From Cystobacterineae bacterium (GTDB lineage: Bacteria > Myxococcota > Myxococcia > Myxococcales > Myxococcaceae): a DNA stretch of 64,000 bases. Within the stretch, counting starts at the first letter, position 1. Each line of letters opens with the position of its first letter. The position numbers and the translations under genes are program-made. Shown piece after piece: positions 26,919 through 37,170 of the stretch. Under the pieces are notes generated by a model. The model searched no databases. It was given only the letters and a program-made list of their open reading frames with translations, and had not been told where the DNA came from. The DNA lies in the NCBI GenBank assembly GCA_009782175.1, contig WRKR01000002.1, positions 1-64,000 of the forward strand, read 5' to 3'.

Positions 26919-28025
26919 TCAGCGCAGTTGGCTGCAGATGAGCACGTCCTCAGCTATGCGCTCAACGTGTGAAATGGGCAAGAGGGGCGCCTGGGCTATT
27001 TTTTTAAGTTGCAAAGGGCCGCTCCAGGGAATTCCGCCGCTCCCAATAAGCTTGGGCGCCAAAAACAACAACAACTCGTCCGCAAGGCCCTCTCTTAAAA
27101 AGGAATGAAAAACACCGGCTCCACCTTCTATGAGGAGGTGCGTGCAACCTTTTTCTCCAAGCTTTTTGAGCAGCGCCACCAGTGAAATGCTCCCCCTCTT
27201 CAGGGGCAACTCCCAGAGCTCCACTCCCCGCTTTCTCAACAAGGCTGCTTTGTGTGCATTGTGCTGGCCTGAGGTGGCCAGAATGGTTTGCGCCTGCTTT
27301 TGTGTTTGGAAAATGTGCGCCCCCAGGGGTGAGCGCAGCTGGGTGTCCAAAATAACGCGCAAGGGGTTTCTGCTTTTTTTCCCTTTGAGGCGGCTGGTGA
27401 GGCGAGGGTTGTCCGCAAGCACGGTGCCCACCCCTATAACAACGGCATCTGTACAATCCCTCAGCTTGTGTACGCGTTGGCGAGAAGCTGCACCCGTAAT
27501 CCACTTCGAGTCCCCCGTCGCCGTGGCCAAAAAACCATCCAAACTTGAAGCCACCTTTAAAGTGACAAAAGGCCTCCCCGTCTTCACCCACTTGAAAAAA
27601 GGACGGTTCAACCTGTCGGCTTCGTTTTGCAATACCCTGGGCCACACCTGAAGGCCTGCTTTGCATAGGTGGCGGTAGCCCTTCCCATTCACCAGGGGGT
27701 TCGGGTCTGCCGAGGCAAACACAACACGTGCAATGCCGGCTTCTATAATGGCTTGCGCACAGGGGGGAGTCCGTCCCTGGTGGGCACAGGGCTCCAAGGT
27801 GGTGTATAAATCCGCCCCCCGGGCCGCGCTTCCTGCTTTTTTCAGTGCCACCACCTCCGCGTGCGGGCCTCCGGCGTGGGCATGGAAACCCTTCGCCACT
27901 GCTTTCCCGTTTTTAACAACTACTGCACCTACAACAGGGTTGGGGCTCGTCCGCCCCAGGCCCTTGGCTGCTTCAGCAAGGGCCATGCGCATCCACTTCT
28001 CAGCTTCATCCGGCGGAGGCCTCAT
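26919..28025 (-). CDS. ribD: Bifunctional riboflavin biosynthesis deaminase/reductase RibD
   Basis: 368 residues. The N-terminal deaminase has HAEVVAL and the zinc ligands in [16 protein letters not shown]; the C-terminal reductase (residues about 155-365) has [29 protein letters not shown] and [14 protein letters not shown]. It carries out the second and third steps of riboflavin synthesis from GTP. ATG 28025 is preferred over a TTG at 28040 because AAGGAAAG precedes it. It overlaps the end of nrdR by 20 bases and is the last gene of the long minus-strand run. Confidence 0.94.
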   Translation of the reverse strand: MRPPPDEAEKWMRMALAEAAKGLGRTSPNPVVGAVVVKNGKAVAKGFHAHAGGPHAEVVALKKAGSAARGADLYTTLEPCAHQGRTPPCAQAIIEAGIARVVFASADPNPLVNGKGYRHLCKAGLQVWPRVLQNEADRLNRPFFKWVKTGRPFVTLKVASSLDGFLATATGDSKWITGAASRQRVHKLRDCTDAVVIGVGTVLADNPRLTSRLKGKKSRNPLRVILDTQLRSPLGAHIFQTQKQAQTILATSGQHNAHKAALLRKRGVELWELPLKRGSISLVALLKKLGEKGCTHLLIEGGAGVFHSFLREGLADELLLFLAPKLIGSGGIPWSGPLQLKKIAQAPLLPISHVERIAEDVLICSQLR

Positions 28026-28509
28026 GTGGCTTTCCTTCAATGGCCTTCTTCATGGACTCTTGCTGCAACAACTCAGCAAGCTCTGCCATAAACTCAGAAA
28101 TGTCCCTAAAGGAGCGGTAAACGGAGGCAAAGCGTACATAGGCCACTTGGTCCAAAGAGGAGAGCTGCACCATCGCCTCCTGCCCAATGAGGGAAGAGGC
28201 CACCTCCTTGTCACCCAACTCCTGCACTTTGCGCTCAATGGCCAAAGCCGCCGCCTCCAGCTGCTCCATGGAAACAGGCCTCTTCTCACAAGCTTTGCGC
28301 AGCCCCAAAAGCAACTTGTCCCGGTCAAAATTCTCACGGCGCCCATCCTTCTTCACCACCGTGGGGTTTAACTCTTCAACACGCTCATAGGTTGTAAACC
28401 GGCGCCTGCAGCTTTCACAACTGCGCCGCCGGCGAATGGACAAGCCCTCTGAGGACTCTCTCGAGTCCAAAACACGGGTGTCTTTTTGTCCACAAAAGGG
28501 GCAGTGCAT
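28006..28509 (-). CDS. nrdR: Transcriptional repressor NrdR
   Basis: 167 residues. Starts with the zinc ribbon MHCPFCG ... [20 protein letters not shown] (two Cys pairs) followed by an ATP-cone domain ([19 protein letters not shown]). NrdR represses ribonucleotide reductase genes when its cone binds ATP/dATP. The glyA-nrdR-ribD order is common, and no nrd genes are in the window. Confidence 0.95.
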   Translation of the reverse strand: MHCPFCGQKDTRVLDSRESSEGLSIRRRRSCESCRRRFTTYERVEELNPTVVKKDGRRENFDRDKLLLGLRKACEKRPVSMEQLEAAALAIERKVQELGDKEVASSLIGQEAMVQLSSLDQVAYVRFASVYRSFRDISEFMAELAELLQQESMKKAIEGKPHEASAG

Positions 28510-28517
28510 AAAAAACG

Positions 28518-29765
28518 CTATTCTCCCTCGTTCGCAAACATGGGAAAGGCGCTTGCAAACTCCTTCACGCGCGCGTGGATTTTTGCCAACACCGCCTCGT
28601 CCCCACCGCTGGCCAATGCCTCCCCCATTAACTTGGCTGTCTGCTTCATGTCGGACTCTTTCATGCCGCGCGTCGTCAACGCAGGCGTGCCCACGCGTAT
28701 TCCGGAGCTGAGGTTTGGTTTTTGTGGGTCAAACGGAATCTGGTTTTTGTTGACGGTTATGCCTGCCTTGCCCAGCCACTCTTCTGCCAATTTCCCCGTC
28801 AGCTGCTTGGGCCTCAAATCCACCAACATCAAATGGTTGTCGGTTCCGCCGGAGCACAGACGAAAACCTTCCTCCATCAAACCCTGTGCCAAACTCTTCG
28901 CATTTTTGACAATCTGCTCCTGGTAGCGTTTGAAAGAAGGTTTCAAAGCCTCACCAAAGGCCACCGCCTTCGCCGCAATAATGTGCATTAAGGGCCCACC
29001 TTGCATGCCCGGAAAAACAAAACTGTTCACCGCTTTTGCATGGGCCTCTTTGCAAAGCACCAAACCACCCCGGGGGCCGCGCAAAGTTTTGTGCGTCGTG
29101 CTCGTCACAATGTCGGCCAACGCCATGGGAGAGGGGTGTATGCCAGCGGCCACAAGGCCCGCAAAATGTGCCATGTCCACCACCAGCTTCGCCCCTACCG
29201 CGTCTGCAATTTCTCGGAATTTGACAAAATCAAAAAACCTCGGGTAGGCCGAGCCCCCAGCAACAATTATTTTAGGGTGGTGCTCCTTCGCCAAGGCCGC
29301 CGCCTGGGCATAGTCTATGGTTTCTGTGTCGCGCTGCAAACCATAGTGGATGGCCCGGTAGAGACGGCCGGAAAAATTAAAGGAAGCGCCATGCGTCAAA
29401 TGGCCGCCGGAGTTTAAATCCAGGGCCAACAGGCAATCGCCCGGCTGCATCTGCGACATATATGCAGCCATGTTGGCCTGGGAGCCGGAGTGCGGCTGCA
29501 CGTTGGCCGCCTCGGCACCAAACAGCTGCTTCACGCGCTCTATGGCCAGTGCCTCCACCTTGTCGACCTCTTCGCAGCCGCCATAATAACGCCTGCCAGG
29601 GTAGCCTTCGGCATATTTGTTCGTCAGGACAGAGCCTGCCGCTTCTAAAACCGAGCGGCTCACAATGTTTTCGGAGGCGATCAGCTCCAACCCCTCCTTT
29701 TGCCGGAGCTCCTCCAGAGAAATGGCATTAAAAACCGCAAAGTCTGTCTTGGCAAGTTCCAACAT
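28518..29765 (-). CDS. glyA: Serine hydroxymethyltransferase
   Basis: 415 residues, the usual length. The PLP lysine lies in [15 protein letters not shown] (about 229); other marks are [34 protein letters not shown] and [11 protein letters not shown]. It interconverts serine and glycine while loading one-carbon units on tetrahydrofolate. Eight bases separate it from nrdR. Confidence 0.97.
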   Translation of the reverse strand: MLELAKTDFAVFNAISLEELRQKEGLELIASENIVSRSVLEAAGSVLTNKYAEGYPGRRYYGGCEEVDKVEALAIERVKQLFGAEAANVQPHSGSQANMAAYMSQMQPGDCLLALDLNSGGHLTHGASFNFSGRLYRAIHYGLQRDTETIDYAQAAALAKEHHPKIIVAGGSAYPRFFDFVKFREIADAVGAKLVVDMAHFAGLVAAGIHPSPMALADIVTSTTHKTLRGPRGGLVLCKEAHAKAVNSFVFPGMQGGPLMHIIAAKAVAFGEALKPSFKRYQEQIVKNAKSLAQGLMEEGFRLCSGGTDNHLMLVDLRPKQLTGKLAEEWLGKAGITVNKNQIPFDPQKPNLSSGIRVGTPALTTRGMKESDMKQTAKLMGEALASGGDEAVLAKIHARVKEFASAFPMFANEGE

Positions 29766-29813
29766 GGCCTCTCTTTTCTCACTTCAGTTTTTTCAAATCC
29801 GCTTCCGCTTCAC

Positions 29814-30149
29814 TTAGGGCAATTTCCAAGCATTGCCACTCAATGCCCGTGGATGGGGTTGCCCCATCTCTACTTCCCAACGTGTGCCGCTGAGGGCATC
29901 CCCCCCCAGGTCGCATACTTTTTGTTGCAACAGGGTATAGGTGTTTTCTTCTTCCTCTTGTCGAGGGACTTCTATTTTCCCCAAGTCCCTGGAGCCTGAA
30001 GGAAGGCTGACTGCACTGGTATAGTCTCTGACGGAGCATGTCGTGCGTTTGGCCTCTTCTTGCACCGGCTGTTGGACAACCACCGGAATGTGCGTGCGGC
30101 AACCCAAAACAGCCAAGCCAACTCCAGCAAAAAGCAAAAATCCTCTCAT
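29814..30149 (-). CDS. Small lipoprotein, possibly frameshifted near its end
   Basis: 111 residues from ATG 30149, which overlaps the rpiB stop (ATGA). The signal peptide MRGFLLFAGVGLAVLGC is a lipoprotein signal with Cys about 17. The body contains two more Cys (TTCSVRDY and QKVCDLGGDALSG) in a pattern seen in small myxobacterial lipoproteins, but I cannot name a family. The frame ends in SGNAWKLP. In another frame, translation continues with [18 protein letters not shown] to a stop 13 bases before glyA, which looks more like protein; a one-base shift near 29850 may be real or a sequencing error. Confidence 0.5.
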   Translation of the reverse strand: MRGFLLFAGVGLAVLGCRTHIPVVVQQPVQEEAKRTTCSVRDYTSAVSLPSGSRDLGKIEVPRQEEEENTYTLLQQKVCDLGGDALSGTRWEVEMGQPHPRALSGNAWKLP

Positions 30150-30604
30150 GGGCAATCCTCCATTTTATAAACTTTGGCCAACCGAAGCTGATGCCGCCCA
30201 CCTTCAAAAACATTGTGCAAAAAAGCATCTACTATCGCCACCGCTAAACCCTCTCCTGTCACACGTTGCCCCAAACACAAAACATTCGCATTGTTATGCT
30301 GCCTGGCCAAAGTCGCCTCATATGCACTGCGGCAAACAGCCGCACGTATGCCTTTGTGTTTGTTGGCCACCATCGCCATACCATTGCCTGTCCCGCAAAT
30401 AAGGACGCCCATGTGCTCTGGCTTTTGCGCAACCCAGGCCGCAAGCTTTATGGCAAAGTCAGGGTAGTCCACGGCGCTTTCTGAGTCCGTCCCTAAATCC
30501 ACAACCTCAAAGGAGCCCAGTTGTTGAATATAAGCAACAAGCTTGGCCTTTTGGCCAAACCCTGCATGATCGGCTGCCAATGCCACGGCTTTTATGGGTT
30601 TCAT
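30146..30604 (-). CDS. rpiB: Ribose-5-phosphate isomerase B
   Basis: 152 residues with RpiB/LacAB marks: ALAADHAGF at the N-terminus, VDYPDFA, LICGTGNGMAMVANKHKGIRA and HNNANVLCLG. The catalytic Cys of RpiB is present in LICGTG. It interconverts ribose-5-phosphate and ribulose-5-phosphate. It lies 12 bases after fabF within the operon. Confidence 0.95.
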   Translation of the reverse strand: MKPIKAVALAADHAGFGQKAKLVAYIQQLGSFEVVDLGTDSESAVDYPDFAIKLAAWVAQKPEHMGVLICGTGNGMAMVANKHKGIRAAVCRSAYEATLARQHNNANVLCLGQRVTGEGLAVAIVDAFLHNVFEGGRHQLRLAKVYKMEDCP

Positions 30605-30616
30605 AACTTGCGTATA

Positions 30617-31867
30617 TCAAACCGCCTTGAAGGCCAAAACCACATTGGTCCCTCCAAATCCAAAAGAGTTGGAAAGGGCAATACGCACGCGTGCTTTGCG
30701 TGCTTCATTGGGCACATAGTCCAAGTCACACTCTGGATCTGGCTCCGTCAAGTTGATGGTGGGGTGCACCATTCCGCGAGAAACGGTGAGCCCTGTTATA
30801 ATGGACTCTATGCTGCCGGCCGCACCCAAGGTGTGGCCCAACATGGACTTGGTGGAGCTGATCATCAACTTGTCGGCGTGGCTTCCAAAAACCTTTCGAA
30901 TGGCACGCGTCTCTGACACGTCATTGTAGGGCGTCGACGTCCCGTGCGCGTTGATATAGTCAACGTCACTGGGTGCCAGCTTCGCATTGTTCAGCGCCAG
31001 CTGCATGCAACGCCTCGCCCCCTCGCCCCCCGGTGCAGGTTGCGTCACATGAAAGGCATCTGAGCTGGCCGCATAGCCGATAATTTCACACAAAATGTCA
31101 GCACCCCGCCGCTTGGCGTGCTCCAGCTCCTCCAGGATGACAATGCCTGAGCCTTCTCCCATGACAAAGCCATCACGGTTTTTGTCAAAAGGACGGCTCG
31201 CTTTCTGAGGCTCGCTGTTGTTCGTTGACAAAGCCTTCATTGCGCTAAAACCACCAATGCCCATACGCGTAATGGGTGCTTCAGAGCCGCCTGCAATCGC
31301 CGCATCCATTTCACCACAAGCGATGGATTTGCAAGCCTCACCAATGGCGTGGGCACCCGTGGAGCAGGCAGAGACAGGCCCCCAGTTGGGCCCCTTGCAG
31401 TTATAGCGAATTGAAATCAGCCCCGGGGCCATGTTCGCAATAATCTGAATGATGAAATAGGGGGAAATGCGCTCCCAGCCCTTCTCCTGGCCCTTGAGAC
31501 AGTTTTCTTCAAAACTGCTAAAGCCGCCAATCCCTGAGCCAACAACGACACCTACTCTCTCTGGAGCATAGGCAGATAACCCATCCTCACCGGAAAACCC
31601 AGCCCCCTTAACGGCCATGTTCGCTGCTGCCAAAGCATATTGGCAAAAGAGATCCATACGGCGGACTTCTTTTCTGTCAATAAAATCCTCAACAACAAAA
31701 TCTCCAGCTTCACCGGCAATGTGGGTGGTCAGCTTGCCAACATCAAATCGACTGATTTTGCCAATCCCCGATTTGCCCTCAAGCAAGGCATTCCACGTCT
31801 TTTCTGTGCCCGTCCCCAAGGAGGTGACAAGCCCTGTCCCAGTTATAACAACACGGCGGCCTAACAT
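30617..31867 (-). CDS. fabF: 3-oxoacyl-ACP synthase II
   Basis: 416 residues with the Cys-His-His triad: [22 protein letters not shown] and [10 protein letters not shown]. Start [18 protein letters not shown] is canonical. It elongates acyl-ACP chains with malonyl-ACP. It sits directly after acpP. This is the housekeeping enzyme, in contrast to the two more divergent synthases at 43.5-47.1 kb. Confidence 0.97.
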   Translation of the reverse strand: MLGRRVVITGTGLVTSLGTGTEKTWNALLEGKSGIGKISRFDVGKLTTHIAGEAGDFVVEDFIDRKEVRRMDLFCQYALAAANMAVKGAGFSGEDGLSAYAPERVGVVVGSGIGGFSSFEENCLKGQEKGWERISPYFIIQIIANMAPGLISIRYNCKGPNWGPVSACSTGAHAIGEACKSIACGEMDAAIAGGSEAPITRMGIGGFSAMKALSTNNSEPQKASRPFDKNRDGFVMGEGSGIVILEELEHAKRRGADILCEIIGYAASSDAFHVTQPAPGGEGARRCMQLALNNAKLAPSDVDYINAHGTSTPYNDVSETRAIRKVFGSHADKLMISSTKSMLGHTLGAAGSIESIITGLTVSRGMVHPTINLTEPDPECDLDYVPNEARKARVRIALSNSFGFGGTNVVLAFKAV

Positions 31868-31875
31868 AACGGAAC

Positions 31876-32118
31876 CTATTTTTTGTGCGTGGCAATGTAA
31901 TTGATGGCGTCACCCACGGTTTTAATGCTCTCCGAATCCTCCTCCGGAATTTCAATCTGAAATTCGTCTTCCATCACCATCAGCAAATCCACAATGTCCA
32001 AACTGTCTGCTCCCAAGTCCTCAATGAAAGAACTCTCCGGCTTAATCTCATCCTCTCCTACCGCCAACTTCTTCGTTATGATGGATTTGATTTTTGCCTC
32101 AATCTCTTCTTTCAACAT
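31876..32118 (-). CDS. acpP: Acyl carrier protein
   Basis: 80 residues, acidic, with the phosphopantetheine attachment serine in [12 protein letters not shown] (Ser about 40). The length and helix pattern match fatty-acid ACP. It lies between fabG and fabF and is the only carrier protein visible in the window, so the aryl-polyene-like enzymes would need this or one from elsewhere. Confidence 0.97.
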   Translation of the reverse strand: MLKEEIEAKIKSIITKKLAVGEDEIKPESSFIEDLGADSLDIVDLLMVMEDEFQIEIPEEDSESIKTVGDAINYIATHKK

Positions 32119-32178
32119 GCTTTTAGCCTCCTGAATACAACACGTTAAAAAATTCCCGCGAAAAACAACCCACGGGCT

Positions 32179-32919
32179 TCACATATACATGCCACCGTTC
32201 ACCTTTAAAACTTCACCCGTAATATAAGAAGCCTCTTCACTCGCCAAAAAAACCACAGCTCGCGCAATGTCTTCTGCTTTTCCCAGCCTCCCAAGCGCAA
32301 TGGACGCCACCATCTTCTCTTTCACCTCCGCAGGCAACCTCGCCGTCATCTCCGTATCAATAAACCCCGGAGCCACCGCATTAACGCGAATGGAGCGCGA
32401 AGCCAACTCCCGAGCCAAGGACTTGCTCAGGCCAATGAGCCCCGCTTTGGAAGCAGCATAGGCCGTTTGCCCCGCGTTTCCCATTTCTCCAACAACAGAG
32501 GCCAAATTCACAATGGCGCCTGAGCGCTGGCGAAGCATGGGGCGCGTCACCGCGCGGCATAACGCAAAAGCACCACGCAGGTTTGTGCTCAACACCGCAT
32601 CCCAATCCTCATCTCGAAAACGCATGACAAGGCCATCAATAGCAATACCTGCATTGTTGACAAGTACATCCAGGCGCCCGTGCTTTTTCACAACCTCCTC
32701 CACCAGCTGCGTGCAGGCTTTGGTGTCGACAACATCCAACGACCATGCGCTGGCCTGAGCACCCACAAGCTTCACCACTTCTTCTGCCTCCGCTTCGTTG
32801 CCCGGGTAATAGGTGAGTGCAACGATAGCTCCGCGACGCGCAAACTCCATGACGCAAGCACGGCCAATTCCTCGAGAGCCACCCGTCACCAAAACAACTT
32901 TGCCCGCAAAATCATTCAT
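32179..32919 (-). CDS. fabG: 3-oxoacyl-ACP reductase
   Basis: 246 residues, short-chain dehydrogenase: NAD(P) motif TGGSRGIG, NNAG, catalytic Ser in NLASVVG and Tyr-Lys in YAASKAG, and the FabG end YITGEVLKVNGGMYM. It reduces 3-oxoacyl-ACP with NADPH. The start overlaps the fabD stop by four bases. Confidence 0.96.
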   Translation of the reverse strand: MNDFAGKVVLVTGGSRGIGRACVMEFARRGAIVALTYYPGNEAEAEEVVKLVGAQASAWSLDVVDTKACTQLVEEVVKKHGRLDVLVNNAGIAIDGLVMRFRDEDWDAVLSTNLRGAFALCRAVTRPMLRQRSGAIVNLASVVGEMGNAGQTAYAASKAGLIGLSKSLARELASRSIRVNAVAPGFIDTEMTARLPAEVKEKMVASIALGRLGKAEDIARAVVFLASEEASYITGEVLKVNGGMYM

Positions 32920-33863
32920 TGCATTCCTCCCAACAGGGCATGGAGACTTTTCTCATCTTCTATATGGGCACAATTCATTTGAGGACAAATCCTCTTTATT
33001 AAACCACTGAGCACTTTTCCGGGGCCAAACTCAATGGTTTGGCATATGCCCTCACGGGATAAAAACTCGACGGATTCTGTCCAGCGTACGGGTGCTGCCA
33101 CTTGCTCAAGCAACAACGCGCGCATGCGCGAAGGGTTTGCATTGGGCAGAGCTTCCACGTTGGAGACAATCGGCGCCGAAGGCTCCGAAAAACAAAATGG
33201 CTCAAGCACCGCCGCAAAGCGCGCTTTCACCGGCAACATGAGCGGACAATGAAAGGGGGCTGACACAGGCAAGCGCAGCACCCGGCGGGCGCCCGCTGCT
33301 TTGAAAAGCTCTCCGGCACGCTCCACTGCCGCCACATCCCCTGCTATCACCGTCTGGTTGGGCTCGTTGTAGTTGGCAGGGGCAAGCACCTGGCCCTGGG
33401 CCGCCTCACCGCAAATGCGCTGCACCTTCGCAACATCCACTCCCAAAACAACCGCCATGGCGCCCACACCTTCAGGGACAGCCTCCTGCATCAACTGGCC
33501 ACGTGCCCGAACGGCACGCACCGCATCCTCAAAGGGCAATGCCCCAGAAGCCACCAATGCAGAATATTCCCCCAGCGAGTGCCCGGCGAAAAACACGGGC
33601 TTCAATGTTGAGCGCTTTGAAAATGCAACCCATGCGGCAATGGAAGTCGTCAAAATGGCCGGCTGCTGGTTGGCCGTTCGCTTCAACTCTTCTTCAGGCC
33701 CCTCCCAGCACAAAACAGAAAGCTTCTCCCCCAATGCCTCATCCGCTCGCTCAAATATTTCACGGGACTCAGAAAAAGCTTCACACAAGGCTTTCCCCAT
33801 GCCGACATATTGGCTGCCCTGCCCTGGAAAAACATGCGCTGTTTTGTTGATCATCTCTTTCAT
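32916..33863 (-). CDS. fabD: Malonyl-CoA:ACP transacylase
   Basis: 315 residues with HVFPGQGSQYVGMG at the N-terminus, nucleophile Ser in FAGHSLGEYSAL, the conserved Arg in RAVRARGQLMQ and His in VSAPFHCPLM. It loads malonyl groups on ACP. An alternative ATG at 33854 (MINKTAHVFPGQ) is equally plausible. It follows fabH by 25 bases. Confidence 0.95.
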   Translation of the reverse strand: MKEMINKTAHVFPGQGSQYVGMGKALCEAFSESREIFERADEALGEKLSVLCWEGPEEELKRTANQQPAILTTSIAAWVAFSKRSTLKPVFFAGHSLGEYSALVASGALPFEDAVRAVRARGQLMQEAVPEGVGAMAVVLGVDVAKVQRICGEAAQGQVLAPANYNEPNQTVIAGDVAAVERAGELFKAAGARRVLRLPVSAPFHCPLMLPVKARFAAVLEPFCFSEPSAPIVSNVEALPNANPSRMRALLLEQVAAPVRWTESVEFLSREGICQTIEFGPGKVLSGLIKRICPQMNCAHIEDEKSLHALLGGMQ

Positions 33864-33888
33864 GTCCGTGAGCTCATCCCTTCACTCT

Positions 33889-34881
33889 TTACCAGCGAAT
33901 TAGGCCCGCACCCCAGGACATCCCCGCCCCAATTGCCATAACAAGAATTAAGTCGCCAGCCTGAAGCTTCCCCGCACGGTTGGCCTCATCCAAAGTCAGC
34001 GGTACAGAAGCGGACGAAGTGTTGCCATAGCGGTTGATGTTGATATGGGCCTTCTCAATCGGAATGCCAATGCGCTCCAAAATGGCCTCAAGAATGCGCA
34101 CATTGGCCTGGTGCGCCATAACATGCTTCACCTGCTCAAGCGATATGTTGTGCTCGCTGAAAATGCGCTCCACGGCTTGCACCAAAGCCGTCACCGCAAA
34201 TTTATAGACTTCGCGCCCTCGCATCGATACCTTGTTGTGTCGCGCAAGAAAACTTTCGGGTGTCAATGGGAAACGGCTCCCTCCACCCGGTATGCACAAA
34301 ATGTCCGCGGCAGAGCCATCTGAATAAAGCTGCAACTTCAGCAATCCACGCTCTGGGCTGTCTGCCTCTTCTGTGGGGACAAGAACCATGGCTCCTGCTC
34401 CGTCTCCAAACAAAATGCTGCTCCCTCTGTCTTCCCAATTGGTAATGCGGCTTAAAAGCTCTGCTCCCACCACCAATACACTCTTCACCGCCCCCGTTGC
34501 AATGTATTGAGAGGCAACAGACATCGCAAACAATGAGCCTGCACAAGCAGCACTCAAGTCAAAGGCAAAAGCGTTTTTCGCCCCCAGCTTGTGTGCCAAA
34601 TGCACAGCACATGCCGGCGTCTGCATGTCAGGCGTCACCGTCGCCACAAGCACCATGTCCAATTTTTCTGCAGAAAGCCCTGCCATCTCCAAAGCCTGGA
34701 CAGACGCAGCAAAAGCCAAATCCGATGTCGCCTCCTCAGGCGCAGCAATGCGACGCTCGCGGATCCCCGTGCGCGCAACAATCCAAGCATCCGAAGTCTC
34801 TATTCGCGCTGCCAACTCGTGGTTGCTCAACACTTTCGAGGGGACATAACTTCCCGTGCCTATAATTTTAACTCGTCTCAC
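33889..34881 (-). CDS. fabH: 3-oxoacyl-ACP synthase III
   Basis: 330 residues; Cys in SAACAGSLFAMS (about 114), His in MAHQANVRI and Asn in YGNTSSASVP form the FabH triad. N-terminus VKIIGTGSYVPSKVLSN is canonical. It starts fatty-acid chains from acetyl- or branched acyl-CoA. The 110-base gap before it, toward rpmF, is where plsX lies in many genomes; no trace of plsX is seen. Confidence 0.96.
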   Translation of the reverse strand: MRRVKIIGTGSYVPSKVLSNHELAARIETSDAWIVARTGIRERRIAAPEEATSDLAFAASVQALEMAGLSAEKLDMVLVATVTPDMQTPACAVHLAHKLGAKNAFAFDLSAACAGSLFAMSVASQYIATGAVKSVLVVGAELLSRITNWEDRGSSILFGDGAGAMVLVPTEEADSPERGLLKLQLYSDGSAADILCIPGGGSRFPLTPESFLARHNKVSMRGREVYKFAVTALVQAVERIFSEHNISLEQVKHVMAHQANVRILEAILERIGIPIEKAHININRYGNTSSASVPLTLDEANRAGKLQAGDLILVMAIGAGMSWGAGLIRW

Positions 34882-34916
34882 GAGGTCGGCTGTCTAGCTC
34901 TAAAACGCGAAGATGT

Positions 34917-34940
34917 CACCGCATAGATTTTTTTGCGGTG
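34917..34940 (-). other. Hairpin between rpmF and fabH
   Basis: Inverted repeat CACCGCA/TGCGGTG with a ten-base loop rich in A on the minus strand, in the untranslated gap between rpmF and fabH. It could act as an attenuator or processing site separating the two parts of the operon. Only the structure is seen; its role is inferred. Confidence 0.4.
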
Positions 34941-34991
34941 CACACCTCCGTCTAAAATATGCCCAAAACTCAATTCTAAAACCGAGTTAGC

Positions 34992-35180
34992 CTAGTTGTT
35001 GTCAACCGTCAAAACCTTCTTCGTGCCATAATAACCACAAACGGCACAAACCCTATGCGAAACCAAAGCCGCTCCACACTTGGAGCAACGGTTTAGCTGA
35101 GCAGCACAACGAAGGTTGTTGTTGGCCGCTCGACGTCTATCGCGGCGCATTTTTGAGGTCCTCTTCTTTGGAATACCCAT
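34992..35180 (-). CDS. rpmF: 50S ribosomal protein L32
   Basis: 62 residues, start MGIPKKRTSKMRRDRRRA as in L32 proteins, followed by a zinc ribbon with CSKCG and CAVCG, the zinc-binding (C+) form. It follows yceD as in many bacteria. Confidence 0.97.
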   Translation of the reverse strand: MGIPKKRTSKMRRDRRRAANNNLRCAAQLNRCSKCGAALVSHRVCAVCGYYGTKKVLTVDNN

Positions 35181-35205
35181 GACACTTCCTTTTTCAGCAC
35201 TCCCT

Positions 35206-35778
35206 TCATGTCTTGCATTTTGAGAGTTGAATTTCTTTTAACTTCGCAAACCTCGGCTCTACAAGCTTTAACTCACACCCACATGAATGGGTGTTATAAT
35301 TGCATCCACATCTCGCACATAACCCCTTGCAGGTTTCGCTGCATAGCACGGAAATGGGCAAAGCAAGCAAAACTTGCTCTTTTGCCAAAAGCGACAGCGG
35401 AATTGTTTTCCCGTCAAAAGGCTCTATGTCCGCTAAAGCCATCTGGAAAGAGCCTGCCCTTTCAAAATCCTCCGCGCCTCCAAACTGCTTGAGTGCCCTT
35501 CCATAGTTGGCCTGAGGAATAAGCAGGGTTGAAAATGAAACAGGCAAAGAAAAGGAAACCTCCTCCAGGCAACGTGCACATCCTGTCCGCAGCTGCAAAG
35601 TCAGCTCTGCTTTCAACAAAACTTTTCCGTCTGTTTTTTGCAGCTCCGCACACAGCAATGAAGAATTTATCCAAGAAATATCACTCACTTCTCCGAACAT
35701 CTCATCCAACAAGGCTGGAGAAAATTCACGTTGAAGCTTAAGTGAAGGCTCTTGAATTTCTTCAATTCGAACGGACAT
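35206..35778 (-). CDS. yceD: YceD family protein (DUF177)
   Basis: 190 residues. It has the DUF177 pattern: a central LTLQLRTGCARCLEEV with a Cys pair, an acidic mid region, and a C-terminal metal-ligand cluster CSETCKGLCARCGCN. YceD is linked by position to rpmF and is thought to act in 23S rRNA processing or L32 insertion. It appears to be the first gene of the run to ribD. Confidence 0.9.
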   Translation of the reverse strand: MSVRIEEIQEPSLKLQREFSPALLDEMFGEVSDISWINSSLLCAELQKTDGKVLLKAELTLQLRTGCARCLEEVSFSLPVSFSTLLIPQANYGRALKQFGGAEDFERAGSFQMALADIEPFDGKTIPLSLLAKEQVLLALPISVLCSETCKGLCARCGCNYNTHSCGCELKLVEPRFAKLKEIQLSKCKT

Positions 35779-36108
35779 GAAACACCAAAGGCAGGGCGGC
35801 AGCTTTTACTTCAGTCTGCTGGCCCAAGTCAACCGGCTGTGCCTTCATTTTCCCCTTATAGGGCCCCAGAGGCGCTTTCTGCTCGGGTTATGCACTTAAA
35901 GTGCACACCGCTCCCCTCTCCCCTCAAACTTTCACCCTCAAACTTCAACATTGTCTGACTTTGTCAGACTCGTTTTTGCATAGGCCAGCATGGAGGTGCC
36001 GCAGGCGGCTTCTGGGCGCCTTTTTCAGGGAATGGGCTAATTTAAGGGCATGGGCGAAGAAGTTCCATGGAAAAGACGCATGAGCTATTTTAGAAGGCTT
36101 TTGAAGAC
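35779..36108. other. Divergent promoter region with a perfect palindrome
   Basis: This is the gap between divergent yceD and the phosphoesterase, so it should hold promoters for both. It contains the odd-length palindrome TGCACTTAAAGTGCA at 35891-35905, a near match to TGCACTTAAGTGCA at 53173-53186. No gene is seen, and I cannot assign -35/-10 boxes reliably. Confidence 0.45.
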
Positions 36109-36975
36109 ATGCGCATTGCCATTATTGCCGATATTCATGGAAACTTCATCGCCTGTGAAGCTGTCATGAAGGATATACGCCGCCAGGCGCCGGACCTCAT
36201 TGTCGCCGCGGGGGACTTGGCGCTGCGAGGCCCCCACCCTACAGAGTCGGTGGATTTGGTTTTTTCAGAGTGCCAACACGTTCTCATCGGCAACACCGAT
36301 GCTTATTTGGCTGAGCGCTATATACGCGGGGCTTATCAAGAGCAGGCGCATTGGAAAACAGAGCTCCTGCAATGGACACGCGAAAAACTGGGCCCGGAGC
36401 GCCTGAACAAAATGGCTCAGCTGCCCTTCTCTTTGTCTCTTATGCCCTATCTGGGCCAAAGCATTTTCATCTGCCATGCCAACCCCAGAAACCTGGAAGA
36501 CTCCTTAGAGCCTACCCTGCCTGAAGCCGCCCTGCGCTATTATCTCGAAGGCATTCGCGCACGCGTCATTGTTTTTGGACACCTCCACTTCCCCTATCGC
36601 CGGCGCGTGGGCTCAAGCCTCCTCATTGATGTGGGCTCCACAGGCTTGCAACGCGATGGGGATTGGAGAGCTTCCTATGGCCTTGTTACCTTCACCCCCA
36701 CCAGCCGCAAAGTGCAAATCCGCCGCGTTAAATACCCTGTGCGCCAAGCAACACAAGCGTTGACAGGACGCTCCGTCCCCGGTGCACGCATGCTGGCACA
36801 AAAACTCCTCGAAGCACGCTACCAAAAACACCTCGAGTTCCTCTATGCCGCCCGCCGCTTCCTCGGCATGGCTCCAAGCCGACTCCCAGAGCCCAAAGAG
36901 GCTTTGCAAACTTTGAAAACAACAAAAAACAACGCCTTGCCTCCGCCCCATCACCCCCATAAACCTCAGCCCTAA
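36109..36975 (+). CDS. Metallophosphoesterase (YfcE/calcineurin-like)
   Basis: 288 residues. Metal-binding motifs in order: ADIHGN (10-15 region), AAGDLALRGP, IGNTDAYL, a His in IFICHANP, and GHLHFPYRR. These five blocks define a dinuclear-metal phosphodiesterase or phosphatase; substrate unknown. The C-terminal 80 residues are basic, then Pro/His-rich (LPPPHHPHKPQP) and may be disordered. It is monocistronic, followed about 200 bases later by tatA. Confidence 0.85.
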   Translation: MRIAIIADIHGNFIACEAVMKDIRRQAPDLIVAAGDLALRGPHPTESVDLVFSECQHVLIGNTDAYLAERYIRGAYQEQAHWKTELLQWTREKLGPERLNKMAQLPFSLSLMPYLGQSIFICHANPRNLEDSLEPTLPEAALRYYLEGIRARVIVFGHLHFPYRRRVGSSLLIDVGSTGLQRDGDWRASYGLVTFTPTSRKVQIRRVKYPVRQATQALTGRSVPGARMLAQKLLEARYQKHLEFLYAARRFLGMAPSRLPEPKEALQTLKTTKNNALPPPHHPHKPQP

Positions 36976-37170
36976 ACCTCCAGGGGCCTTTGAAGGTCAA
37001 GGCCTTAAAAAAACATTCTGAAATGAGCCTCTTAGAAAGCTCCCTCCCCTTTCATCTTGTGTTTCTCGCGGGAAACATGAGCGTTTTTATGTTCCAAGCC
37101 GCTCAAGCGTCTGGCGCTTGGGCATATAACCGGCTATGTTGGGGCTTAAGTCCACTGAAGGAGTCTGCCT

